A stretch of DNA of 64,000 bases, from contig JAGVRJ010000002.1 in the NCBI GenBank assembly GCA_019059635.1, positions 1,364,001-1,428,000 on the forward strand, read 5' to 3'. Positions 36,401 through 52,018 of this stretch are shown piece by piece. The notes beneath the pieces are model-generated. The model searched no databases. It was given only the letters and a program-made list of their open reading frames with translations, and was not told the origin of the DNA. Source of the stretch: Proales similis (taxonomy: Eukaryota; Rotifera; Eurotatoria; Ploima; Proalidae). The first letter of the stretch is position 1, and the number at the start of each line of letters is the position of its first letter. Made by a program: the position numbers and the translations under genes.

Positions 36401-37912
36401 AGCTTGATAGGCAAAAAATCACGACTCGAGCTTATCACTCGATCGCCCATGTCGAGCTCTCCTCAACAGCAAAAGCAAGAGTTCGAGCAGCTTACACAGG
36501 AAATAAAAGCTCTGGACGAAACTCTTCTTGTACTCAAAAGCAAGATCGCACGCGCGCACATACAGCTTAAGGCGCCCGCAATGAGTAACAAGATGCCGAT
36601 CGGTTCTGGTTTCACAGGTTCAATGATGAACAACGGCAGCGGTGGGGCGGCTCTGGTACCCACGCCACCGAGTTCGATAAGTTCGCTGCTTGGCGGCGTG
36701 GGACCCAGTCCCGACATATTCGGAAATGTGCCAGTGAACGCTGGCGGCGTTTCGTTGAACGAGCTCCCTCTGCTAAAAGACAGCCAATCTGCCCGATCGA
36801 GGCCATTCCCCTCAATGAACGAACAAGTGCTGAATCGACCGCCTTCTCATCAAATGTCCAGCAATTTGCCCTTCAACTCAATGCTGGGCAATTTCTCCTC
36901 GTTTGGCAATTCAGGCAGCCAGTGGGGCAGTGCTAAGCCGTAAGTTGACCGTTTCAAGCAGCTCGCAGGCCACAAGATAAATGCTAATGTTGAAATTCAA
37001 AAGTGAGAGCAGACCATTCATGATGGACCAACACCACACCGGCTTGGATGATCGGATCACACCATTTGTTCCCGGTAAAATGTGGACCGGTCAGCCATCG
37101 ATGGACGACGATCCCAACTGTACTCCGGGCTCGTTCTCAAGACCATTGATCAACGAGACCATCGATCCAGAGAGCATCTTGACCGGCCTGCAAAATCCCT
37201 GGTCCAGTTCGTTTGATGTGTCAAATTCGTTGCTTGGCAATGGCTCGTCCATGTCCAACTCGCTTCAACTAAACGCGTCACTTGGCAGCGCGACGTCCAA
37301 TCGCAATGCGCGCCAGAACGCTGGTTGGCCATCTATGCCTGGCCAGAGCCAGTTCGGCCCATCCAATGGAATGGCTCAAACGTCGATCGGTGAACAACTT
37401 TGGGGTGTAACACCGGGAAGCGGCCGATTAGGCCAGAACTCGACTATTGGTCGTGGCAGTGCGGCCAACCTTCAGCAGCAGCAGCAGCAGCAGCAAAATT
37501 TTAACCGCAGCTACTCGTGGAATCAGGCGCCAGTGAGCAGTCAGGATAATCGCATTGGCTCCAATATGCAGTCGAGCGCATCCAACAGCGGCCATTTCAT
37601 TCTGATTCGAAATGTCACAAATCAAATAGACCAGAACACGCTGAAAACCTTGTGCAGTCAGCATTCTGTATCCGGCAGTCTCACATACTACCGATACATA
37701 CCCCAGGTGGCGTGCGTGCTGGTTCGATACAACACAAGAGAGGAGGCCAACAGCGCCTTGAACAAGCTTAACTCGATTACATTGGGCAATACAACCATAA
37801 TCACTCAAATTCCGAACGAAAATGACATCAAGTAAGTTTTCTTTCCCAGATCACCCATGTGAATTTAACTTGACCGTGAGCTCCTCTCTACAGGGTCTTG
37901 ATGTACGTTTAA
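33489..37912 (+). CDS. TNRC6: GW182/TNRC6 miRNA-silencing scaffold
   Basis: Five exons, 33489-35279, 35670-35804, 36059-36939, 37004-37831 and 37894-37912, with introns of 390, 254, 64 and 62 bp; 1,217 aa. Residues 1-640 hold about 20 isolated tryptophans in Gly/Ser/Asn context (NKWGNP, NGWGEP, SDWNPF, GWDDTD, IWGDPE), the Argonaute-binding GW region. A helical region (residues about 720-830, within exon 3) precedes a PAM2-like motif near 950-965 (ITPFVPGKMWTG followed by DDPNCTPGS), which should bind poly(A)-binding protein. A CAG-encoded glutamine run is followed by a C-terminal RRM (about 1132-1212, GHFILIRNV to TLGNTTII). GW182 recruits CCR4-NOT and PAN2-PAN3 deadenylases to Argonaute. 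The five-codon last exon is uncertain; reading through the donor gives a stop at 37833. Confidence 0.92.
37474..37498. repeat. CAG-repeat (polyglutamine) within GW182
   Basis: About eight consecutive CAG codons in frame, between the PAM2-like motif and the RRM of GW182. Confidence 0.8.
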
Positions 37913-39985
37913 GTCGGCCATCTGCCTGCATCTGCGATATTCAACAATTTACGGCGCCTCTCAGAATGCAACCAGCCTCCAGTAGTCACTTATTCAGAGT
38001 AAACAAATGCAAGACGACCGTCCCGCTCCCATCAATAAACGCAATCCCTTTCTCCTCCTCATCCTTTGCCTACTCGCCTGATTCAGTATTTCTCGATTAC
38101 AATTGACAACACTCGTCGCATTTATGGCACATTCCAGCACAATCTAGACACCTTCACAGACCGAATCGGCCTTTTGAGCCCTCTTCTCAACTGCATCAAC
38201 AAAACAGACAATCATGTTTATGAATATTTGAGCCGAGAAATTTGGCAAGAGCAAATCGTGATCGTCTAAAAAGATTCGATTTACTTTAAGCCAAGTGAGG
38301 CATTTGAGTCTTTGACTAGAACCAGAAATGTGAACCACAAATGAATCTGAATGTGAACAGCAAGCAAGCACGAATATATCATGAACAGAAAATCATCCAA
38401 TTCCAGTCGAATTCCGCTAATTAGCCAGACTAATGCTCAGCCGGTATGAAACTAATCATGAAGACTCAAGCCTTGGCCCAAGTCGTTTGAACGCTTTAAA
38501 TTACGCTGTTTCTGAGTTTGCAATTTGATTTGAAATGAGAAATTAAAACGCAGAATGCCAACCAAACGACTGTGTGGGACAAAATGCGACCACCTTCAAG
38601 TGTTGACTTGTATTCTCGGCATAACAGGCCATCAACCGATCTAAATTTTCTATTCTCTTCAAGCCTGATGATACCTTCCTTGACAATTCTAATCTGGTCC
38701 CTTGTTTTCCTAACGCTTTGCTCTTTCTAATTCAATCTTTTGTTTCTCTTTATTCGTTTGCTCTTCTCTTACTCGTTCTCAACTTCTTCATTTTCTCAGA
38801 TCCTGTGTTTCTTTTTCTATCATCATTATTCTATTTAGTAATCAATTAATGCATTTTGACTACGCTTGACGATGACGATGAAACGATTTGAATAAGCAAA
38901 AACGCAACACGAGGACGAACCAAGACAATGATGATGATGATGATGATGATGAAATGATGAAAACGTGAGGTGAAGAATCAATGTCGCAAGTGAATGAGAC
39001 CCAATCGCCCATCCAAATGAATGCCGAACAGTTGTCGCAGCCCAATCGCCCATTCGACTAAATGTGCATAATCAGTCGGTCAGTCAGGATCCCAGTTGCT
39101 GCTCGTGTGTGCGTGTGTGCGTGTGGTCACTTGCGTTGATAAACTCTCCTCAACTCAAGTTGCAAGCGGCCGCCATCGACGATAAATTTCGCCTCTCATT
39201 TCATTCGGCTCGCCACACAGCCCAAGAGCCTTGCAAGTGAATTAAACGCTCATTGAGATTTATTTGCCCACAGTTTGTTTTTCCAATCGACAAGATCCGA
39301 CCAGGAATGATACCGCTCGTGCACACTTGTTCATTGGTTTACCGAATTGCGTTTGCCAGCTGCATGGCTCTATCTATGTTCGCGTGGGTGCGGTTGTTCT
39401 AGCAGCCTCTCAGTCTTTCACTCACTCAACACATTGCTCTTCTTCTCTTCCCAATGCCCTTCTCTACCTTGTTTCTCGTTTCATCGTTGTTGCTTTTTTT
39501 CTTCTCTTTTATCATTTTTTTTTCTGTTCCAATTGGAATTTTGATCATTCGACACTTTCCTCTCTTCTCTATGTTCAATTCACTCATTAGTGTAAATTAA
39601 TCGTTCTGAATAGTGCTCTGGCCTTTCGGTCTTCGATGCGTTTTATTTTCTGCCTAATACAATAAATTAATAAAAATTTGGAAAAATTCAATTCTCGTTC
39701 TCTTACTTGTTGGTCCATGTGAATCGCAATGAACTCTGCCCGAGTAGGTCTTCGATGGATACGAGTGGGCCTCAAGACAATATTTGATCGCTCGCAAACT
39801 GGAACTCAATAATGCAACACAGCGCACTTTATAGATGCATCTGAAAGAGAGGCAGACCCTTACGAAATCTAAGCGAACAGAGACGGATCGAGCGTTTCCT
39901 TTCGATTCTGTTCAAAAGGTCTAAAGAGTTCACTCAATTAACCAGTGAGCCGTTATTCATTTAGAATCTCTCCATTCAAAAAAAA
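37913..39985. other. 3' flank of GW182 and intergenic region
   Basis: About 2 kb, AT-rich, with a (GAT)n/(ATG)n run at about 38928-38952 and T-rich and CT-rich tracts at 38690-38820 and 39470-39530. Open frames here are short and repeat-driven. A long GW182 3' UTR is plausible. AATAAA occurs at about 39660-39665. Confidence 0.45.
38928..38953. repeat. (ATG/GAT)n trinucleotide repeat
   Basis: About eight tandem GAT units in the region after GW182. It is the second such run in the window, the other being near 3938. Confidence 0.7.
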
Positions 39986-42900
39986 ATGTGGCGGTATCTG
40001 GCCAACAGCAACTCAAAGGCCCTCACATCGGCCAAGTCGTTCTATCGTCATAATTTTTACTTTTTGTAAGCTGTCCTATTTCGATTTTCTGCTTTTCCTT
40101 TTCAACAACTGCACTGTTCAACAGGCTGCCTGAGATACCGACAGACACGGCCGAAACGAATGCGTTGATGCGCAACGACCCAGTTCCTGCCTTTGACCAG
40201 CTCGATCCGAAAAAGGTTCAGACCGGATTTCAGAAGCTGGCAGTCGAGTTCGACTCCAAAGTGGAAGACACGCTGAAAAAGATCGAAACCGGTAACTGAC
40301 CAATCGAGTCATTGTGCCCTTCACTTGGTCTAACCCTCCGCCCTCCCTCTCTTTCTCTCTTATCGTAGAGGACATTGAACGCTCGTTTGAAAATTTGTTC
40401 GACTCGCTGGAGCCGAAATTGGCGCAGCTTGACCACGGCTACAAAACGGCTCGCCATCTTTCGTTCGTCTATCCTTACTCTCGCTATCACATGAGCTTTA
40501 GCCGAGTAAGTTGAACTCAGCCGTCGAATCGAACTCAGCCATTCGACATTGTGCCGTCAAAGATAAGTCAGAAGATGAATGCGTCAAAAAACGAGAGATG
40601 GACAAATAGACTGTTTTACAAGAACCTGAAGGTCGGCATTGCTCGTTGCTCGACTAAAAAAGAACTGATTTAATCGAATCTGTTACGTTAAAAGGCGTTA
40701 GAGTCTAACAAACATTTGATGAGTGAGAGCCAAGCTCGTTTGCTTGAGATCTGTCTCCGCAATTGTCAGAGACTGGGTCTGAATCTGAACGAGGCAGAGT
40801 ACAACGGTTTCACAGAGATCAGCTCTAAAATAGACGAACAGATTCAATCGTTCAAGTAAATTGACATGCCAAGACAGAAGCCAGTTGCTTCAATCTCTCA
40901 ATTTAGCGAGCGTGTCTTCAACGCCAATCAAAAGTTTGACATAAGAATTCCGCAGACAGCCTCGATGGAAGAGATACCGGCCAAAATTCGCAAAATGACC
41001 TGCACGGATCCGTTTGTGCTTTTTTTTCTCCTGACAATACTCACATTATCTTAAGTTTGAGCTTGAAGGAAAAATCCGGACAAAGGACCTTGGACGATAA
41101 CGCCCAACGAGATAATCATCGACAGTTTCATGAGGCACTGCAGCAACCGCAGCTTGAGAAAGGCACTCTATGAGGCCTACTACGCGCGTGCCTCCTACTA
41201 CAACGAGCAGATTCAGAGCAACAACTCGGAGGTCATCAAGAATCTGGTCGCCTATCGGTGCGTACTCCTCTCCGAGCGAGATGCGTCGCTTTTTCGCTAT
41301 TTAATTGAACGCATTCAGCCGCAAGCTGGCCACTTTGTTCGGCTTTTCCAACTATGCCGAGTATTCGGTGGACACGAGCGCAGCCGGCAGCCTTGAAAAT
41401 ATCTCAAACTTTTTCGACAGGTAACAGTTTTGAGCATCTAAAGTGCAATTTACGATCACCAACGGAGACAAAAGAATCGCTTCTCAGCTGAGACCCAAAG
41501 TTGACCAGCAGTTGGATCAGCTGCGTCTGTTCGCCCAGCAAAATGGTCACATGGGTCCGCTCGAGAACTACGACATTGAATTCTGGCGAACTCAACACAC
41601 ACAGCAGAACTTCAAGTAATGAGCTTGAGCAGACAAGCGACTCTAGTCCACAAATTGACGCTATTTAAAGCTACGACACGAATGCGGTGGCCACGTACTT
41701 TCCGTTTGAAAAAGTGCTCTCGGGTCTGTTTGAGCTGACGGGCAAACTGTTCAACGTGCAGTTCAAAGTAACTCTTCGGGGGGCACCAAAGAGCTGAGCA
41801 AATGAACTAATCTTGGGAGCTTAAGCTCAACAACTCGCACAACGCGTCGTTCTGGAACAAGGATGTTCGATGCTATGACGTGTCGGAGAACGGCCAACTC
41901 GTCGGCAATCTCATACTTGATCCTTACATAAAGCCTCAAAAGATCGACAGCATTTGGGCCTATTCAGGACGCGGTAGGCACTCTGCCTGTGAGTCAGCTG
42001 TGTTTTACCGACTAGTGATACGTTAAATTGAAGAGAGCAGTCAAGTGGCCGGCTTTAAGCCTTTGGTCTATCTCAACATGAACGTGCGCAAGCAGAGCGG
42101 CTCTTCGGCCTATTTGACATTCGCTCAAGTCAAACAGCTCTTCAACGAAGTGAGACAAGCGTCAATTGAGTTGTTTGCCTCTTACATGACCTCATTGGCT
42201 ATTATTCAATTGTCAAGTACGGCAAGATGTTGCAGACCCTTTTGGCCAAGGCCGAATACACAGAGCTGGCGGATCAGAACTCGATCGAGAGCGACGCGGC
42301 CAACTTGACCTCAAAGCTGTTCGATCGCCTTTTGTTTGTGCCCGAAGTGATCGACATGATTAGTGCGCATGGGAACAATGGCCAGCCTCTGCCAGCCCAA
42401 CTTCTGCAAGTCATAAGCAAAGGTTTCTTTTCGTGCGCCATGGTCGCAATCAAGTCTCACTTGCCATGTAATCAAAGGCGACAGAAACTTCCAGCTCTTC
42501 AATCTCATGAGGCAGACGTTCCTGAGCGCATTTGACCTTGAGAGTCACATCAGGTCGGTGTGGTCTTGTCTCCTTGACGGTTAAAATGCGTGAATTTTGC
42601 CTTCTCACAGCGAAGAGTTCTGGGTTGATGTGATGGAATCGTCATGGAAGCGGTTCATGCCCACACAGCTCGGCAAGTTCGAATATCGACCTTGTCAATT
42701 CACCACTGTGTTCGGATCTTCGTACGCCTGCAAATACTACTCACTGCTCTGGTCGGAGGTAAGCGTCCTACAATTGGCATAATCGAGCGCCTCTCTCATT
42801 TGTCTTGCTCAGATGATTGCCTCCGATCTGTTCGAAGCATTCAACGAAGTGAGCTTTTCGAACGAGCAGAAACTAAAAGACATCGGTCAAAGGTGAGCTC

Positions 42901-43068
42901 GCTTTCCTGCTCAATTCAGTTGTTCGCGTTTGCTCAAGTTGATACAGGTACCGGGATACATTCTTGAGCGCGGGAGCTTCTCTCCATCCAAACGAGCTAT
43001 TCAGACGGTTCAGAGGGCGGAATTCTTCCACTGAGCCGTTTATTAAGTTTTATGCCGAGACGAACTGA
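39986..43068 (+). CDS. M3-family (oligopeptidase A/thimet-type) protein lacking the zinc site
   Basis: Seventeen exons: 39986-40065, 40125-40291, 40369-40505, 40563-40631, 40695-40855, 40907-41011, 41069-41257, 41319-41420, 41475-41615, 41671-41767, 41826-41973, 42034-42149, 42218-42422, 42478-42553, 42611-42758, 42813-42892, 42948-43068. 713 aa, normal length for the family, spanning the whole fold: ALYEAYYARASYYNEQI, DVRCYDVSENGQLVG, KPLVYLNMNVRKQ, YACKYYSLLWSE and ELFRRFRGR. The active-site helix that should read FHEFGH reads FNEYGK (N503-K507), and the downstream glutamate ligand aligns with N533. All three zinc ligands and the upstream His of the FSHIFxGG loop are missing, so it should not be a zinc peptidase; E504 alone survives. 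The arginine-containing N-terminus (MWRYLANSNSK) could be a mitochondrial presequence. It could be a peptide-binding or regulatory pseudoenzyme. AATAAA is at about 43204-43209. Confidence 0.88.
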
Positions 43069-43400
43069 GCAGCCGAAGCAGACTTGAGAGAGAGTGCTAT
43101 GAGAGATAGGACGAGAGAGATAGTGAATGCTTGTTTAACGTTGTGTAATCGCCAAAAACAATTCGAAAAGTGATTAATTTAAATGACCCACGGCCAAAGT
43201 TGAAATAAACTCAGCAAACGAGACGCATTTTAAATCGCTTATTTAAATGAATCCATTTAAGCCGAAAAAAGAACGATTAAAAGACAAAGAACAGAATTTA
43301 TCTAAGTCTACGATTTTGATTCGAACCAAAATGAGCCGCTCGGGCATTGAATGGCCGGGTTTTATCCGACATAGAGTGAGAAAATCGATAAACCGATTGA

Positions 43401-44770
43401 CTAATTTTTGGCTATCTCAAAGGCTTGCACAATGATCTCCGGGTTTTCAATGTCCTGTTTGGATTGGATCAGTTTGATCTCGATCAAGTCCGAGTCGCAT
43501 TTTCTTGACTCTGGTGAGACAACGAGGAGAAGGGGATCAATTCAGATTGACTTGAGACCGGCGCGATGGGATCGAATTTACCGTTAGTTCGGCGCAATAT
43601 GTGAATCATCGCTGACACTGAGTGCTCACACGCGGCCTGTTCAAAGCGGGAAAAATGCGGCTATTGATTAATTGGCGAGCTAAAATAAGGCTGGTCACAA
43701 TTAAAAAACCTTTAGATCGCCGAGCTTGGTGAGCCAAGCGAGGGTCATGGCCGCGAACGCGTCCCCAGTGCCCGAAAAAGTTCCGGGCAGATTGTCGAAC
43801 TCGATTGCGAACGCGTTCGAATCGTCTGAAATTTGTTCGTTTCATTCATTCGTGATTGTCCCAATTTTCATGCTGAAACCCACCCGCCGAGCTGGCGTAC
43901 AAGACCAGTTTATCTGCAGCCTCGTCGAACTTGTTCGAACTGGAGACAATAACTTTCTGAATGCCGAGCTGGTGACAGTGCTCAATGGCCAACAAAACGT
44001 CTGATTGACTGTTTATCTTTTGCCCGTAAATAAGCCTTTCGACGAGGTTGAAGTCAGTTTAGAACCAGAGTTGTGGACTTGTAGGCATTACTCGAGCTCG
44101 AATATGTTTGGTGTGATAATGTTGGCCTTGGGCAACACCTCGGTCTTGTAGATGTCGAGTAGCTCTTTGGGAACGTACTTGGCGAAATAAATGGAATCAA
44201 GAGAAGAGTTAGACAGAGAGCAGAGCTTTGCTCACCATTTTCCCGTTGTCGCCCAGGACCGGGTCGCAGACTTTTGAAGCAAGATTGAGCATGACGAATG
44301 GCCAAAAGTGGCTGTGCAGTGACTTACGATAAATCAAATTCGGATTGTTTCTCTTCAACTCGTCGACCAACTCGGACAACTTGAGAAGAAATGACTTTTC
44401 GCCCACGTAGCCTACTCAAGTGAGAATGTTTTCAGCCAAAGTGGGGAGAAGACGCAGCACGGACCTGAGACTAGATGTGTGTAGTTGAGCAAGCCGTTTG
44501 AGCGCAGGCCGCTGATCAAATCGTCCAATTGATTAGAGTTGAGTTTTTCGCCCGTAAAGCATTTGTAGCCGACGTGATTGGAAAATTGAACTGAATTGAT
44601 AAAGTCCACTTCGAATCCGAGCAACTGTTTGCCAAATAATTAAGCCTTTAAGGCTCTGAGCGATTCCCGTGAAAAGAGATCGAAACCTGGAGAGGGAAAA
44701 CCGCGGCCCGGTTGCCCACGTAGCCGTGAACAACGTGAGATTGAATTGATAGAAGACTGCCAAGCGACAT
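43401..44770 (-). CDS. PDXK: Pyridoxal kinase
   Basis: Nine exons on the minus strand: 44770-44687, 44624-44465, 44411-44328, 44270-44236, 44177-44092, 44035-43884, 43825-43710, 43636-43582 and 43510-43401; 293 aa, near the ~310-aa family norm. It starts [39 protein letters not shown] carries the substrate-side residues. [10 protein letters not shown] and ITPNIFELE are ATP-site motifs, and [13 protein letters not shown] contains the catalytic Asp in GTGD. The C-terminus [20 protein letters not shown] is typical. It phosphorylates pyridoxal, pyridoxine and pyridoxamine at the 5' position with ATP to make the B6 cofactor, in the cytosol. Its stop is 332 bp from the convergent M3 gene's stop. 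Confidence 0.95.
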
Positions 44771-45880
44771 CGCTATTTGCCTCGCGCGTTTACTCTTCAA
44801 CCGTGATTGTCACTGCTTTTGATTCTGCCCGCAGACGCAGCCGATCTTCGAGGCCGAACGAAATAAGCCGAATTAGATAACTGGCGAAAAAGAATTGAAA
44901 TCAAATTGAAAACAAATACTCTTCATTATGAAATTGGGAGCGTGTCTACTCATAAAAATGGCATTTAAGTAAAATTGAGGTTTGTTTCGTAACAACAAGT
45001 TCAATTCAATTTGAATTCAATTGAAGGGCCGCGCTGAGGCTGAATCAATTGACTCCTAGTTCAGAAATGATGACGCATATGTACAAGTCGAGAAGGGGAC
45101 TTGAGAGTTGAATCTGTTGGATAAATGGCTAGCTGACAAGCCGTCTATTGAGCCACCAGTCTTAAGCTGGCCTCACTCAAATGCTCAAATCGTTTCGTAA
45201 TTTGCTCACACTGTGAGTTAATTTGATTCGGAATCAAATTAAGACATTGGCGCTAGGAGGGTGCGGTTTTACAGCTTGATTCGTTTTTGCTGGTGTTTTC
45301 GTAGTTGTTAGTTTTCCGTGAGTTGGATTGGTGGAGAACGCCACCGCTGCGTAGACCAAGGGAGGCAAGTATGCAGCGAACGGGTCGGGGGTTGAGTTGA
45401 TCAAATTGGTCAAGACTTTTGGCCGGAGAGCGCACGCTCTTTAGGTGAGATGAAAAGGTCGCGCTCAGAAGCCACATGCTCAACGCTGGCGGACTCCAAT
45501 TAGGCAATTGTCAGGCTTGCGAAATATCTTAATTAGATTAAATAATTATTACGAAGACCATAGAGCAAAACCTGTTAAAATGTCCATTGAGCACAAGTGA
45601 GAAGTGAGCTTGTCAAATTTTATTGGATCGGGTTGCTTCTGATCAAATGCCAGACTCTGTATAAAATGACCGTCGGCCCGTACGGGGAATTAAACTGAAC
45701 TGCACAAGCGTTCTCTAAGCAGCTTATCTCATTAGATCGGAAACTTTGTCTTTGCTCTCCCTCAAGAGCTTGTGCCGCTGGCCCTCTGAACCTATCTTAC
45801 TTATAAATAACAGCCTCTCTTAATCTTGTGCCAACTTACTCGACTTTAGCAAAACGAAGATTATCTTCACACAGCAGATA
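44771..45880. other. Divergent region between PDXK and the FoxQ2-like gene
   Basis: About 1.1 kb shared upstream region with no coding signal. AT-rich blocks near 44880-45060 include near-palindromic CAATTTGAATTCAATTG at about 45006-45022. A developmental forkhead gene may keep control elements here. Confidence 0.4.
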
Positions 45881-47004
45881 ATGTACAGCCCGCTCCCGGT
45901 CTACTCTCAATCGTCGATGCCTCCTTCGGCCAACATGGAAAGCGCGGCCCAGCAAGCTTTTGCCTTTTATCCCGGCAATTCGTTTGCCGGCTACCTTGTG
46001 CCTGGCTACGAGAGCTCGCCTCAGCCTTACTACCCAGCGCATTACCCTTCAAAGTAAGTATTCTAATTCAACGCCAATTTGATTGCAATGTGCCTCAAAC
46101 CAAATATCTCTTTAGCCTCGGTCCATCTTGTGAACAGCAGCAGTCCACTCTGGTCGACACGTACTATTCTTCCTATCCGTGGGCTGCAGAGACCCCGGCC
46201 AAAAAGCTCAAGTATCTTAACGACAGCGGTATTGACAGCCCGAACGTTGCAGTGGGCAACGAAAACTGGCAGGCATCTTTGTCTTTTTCTCCTAACCGAT
46301 CTAATTCAGATTCAGCTTTTGTGCATGGCTACATGCCAACCGGTGAGAAGGCTGCAGTTGAACAAGAGGCTTATCAGCTTTCCAATTCGATGCCTAAAGT
46401 TCAAACTCCATCACTGCCTTCATCGTCGGCTTCGTCTGAGGAAACGTCGCCGTTGACTTCGGATTCACCAAAATCCGCCAACAGTAGCGACGCTGCCTGC
46501 ACCGATTCCAAATCCGACCCCACAAAGCCGCCTAAGCCTTATCTTGAGATTATTGCTGACGCGATTCTCTCGTGCAAGTCGCGCATGATGCAGCTTCATG
46601 AAATCTACCAGCAAATGGAACACAAATACGATTATTTCGCCAAGAACATTAACAAGTCGTGGCGGAACAGCGTGCGTCACAATTTGAGCCTAAACGAATG
46701 CTTTGTCAAGGCCGGCAGGGGCTCGAACGGAAAAGGAAACTACTGGCGTATACATCCATTGTGCGAGAAAGAGTTCATCAGAGGCAATTTCCGACGAAAA
46801 TGTTTCAAGCGTCTGATAAAGAGCGGCACCAGCTCGCCCGCATTTGCCCAATCCTTCCAGCCGGGAGACAGTGTGTTCAATGCATTGTGCGCCGAGAACA
46901 AGCTCTCGTTGCCCTACTCAAATCAGTTTTTCACTACAGCTGCCTCTTATGCCATAGACAACAACAATCAAGCCCAAATGTCCTATTTCTTCCCTCCGCA
47001 CTAG
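45881..47004 (+). CDS. Forkhead transcription factor, FoxQ2-like
   Basis: Two exons, 45881-46053 and 46116-47004, with a 62-bp intron; 353 aa. The N-terminal ~190 residues are Ser/Pro/Tyr-rich without a clear motif. The forkhead domain spans about 195-288: KPYLEIIADAILSCKSRMM, then the recognition-helix region WRNSVRHNLSLNECFVKAGR, SNGKGNYWRIHP and wing-2 FIRGNFRRKCFKR. The combination CFVKAGR + NGKG + W-x-IHP + F-x-x-G-x-FRR is that of FoxQ2, an anterior/apical patterning factor in many invertebrates. The start of the domain is divergent: the canonical KPPYSYIALI is KPPKPYLEII. The start is the first in-frame ATG before a clean exon. FoxQ1 or another class is possible but less likely. Confidence 0.85.
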
Positions 47005-47675
47005 ACACATCCTTCTGCTTCCCTCTTGTTGCCTTCATTTTAAATCCATTTATTATTATTTCGGTTTTTAGCATTTATCGACGATTGTTGAATTATTAAT
47101 ATGTATTAATGCGGACATTAAATTTATTTTATGTAATGAGCTTTGAGTCTTTCTTTTTCCGGACCAGGGTACATGCGTCAATGGAAACTCATTAGGAGAT
47201 GTCAAGAACGGATGTAGACAGACACTTGAACGCACTCGGCGGATGCAAAAGTGATCATGGCCGGGTGAGGCCAAATTAAAAAAAGGCATTAGGGCATTGA
47301 AATGAAGTGCTGCTCACGTCATTGTGAAGCTTAACAGTTCCCATTACGCAGTTCGATGGGTTCACAGACTCGGTTTCCCTCGACGATCGCGATTCAAGGC
47401 CGCGTCCAGGCCAACCGAGAACAAATGCACCAAAATGTTTCAACTTCAAGAGCCACCTTTCGTAAATTTATTAATCTCATCCAACAATGGGTGTATTTTT
47501 CAATTTTTAAAGTTTTTCCATGTGTTTTAAATAAATATTCGACAAAACAGTCTTCTATTTATTCTCAAGTTCGATTGCAGTGGGCAGCAGGGTCGAAATG
47601 AAATGTAGACAAAGTGTAAAGTTGAAAATTGAAATCGGTGAGACAGCAGGGCGTGTGCCGACGATGGGACTTTTT

Positions 47676-52018
<4,343 letters not shown>

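Noticed and set aside
45000-45025. Near-palindrome of CAATTTGAATTCAATTG type between PDXK and FoxQ2-like
   Set aside because: Short, AT-rich and imperfect; not enough to call a hairpin RNA or binding site.
46079-46456. 125-codon frame overlapping the FoxQ2-like exon
   Set aside because: Alternative frame of the Ser/Pro-rich N-terminal region; the FoxQ2 frame carries the forkhead domain.
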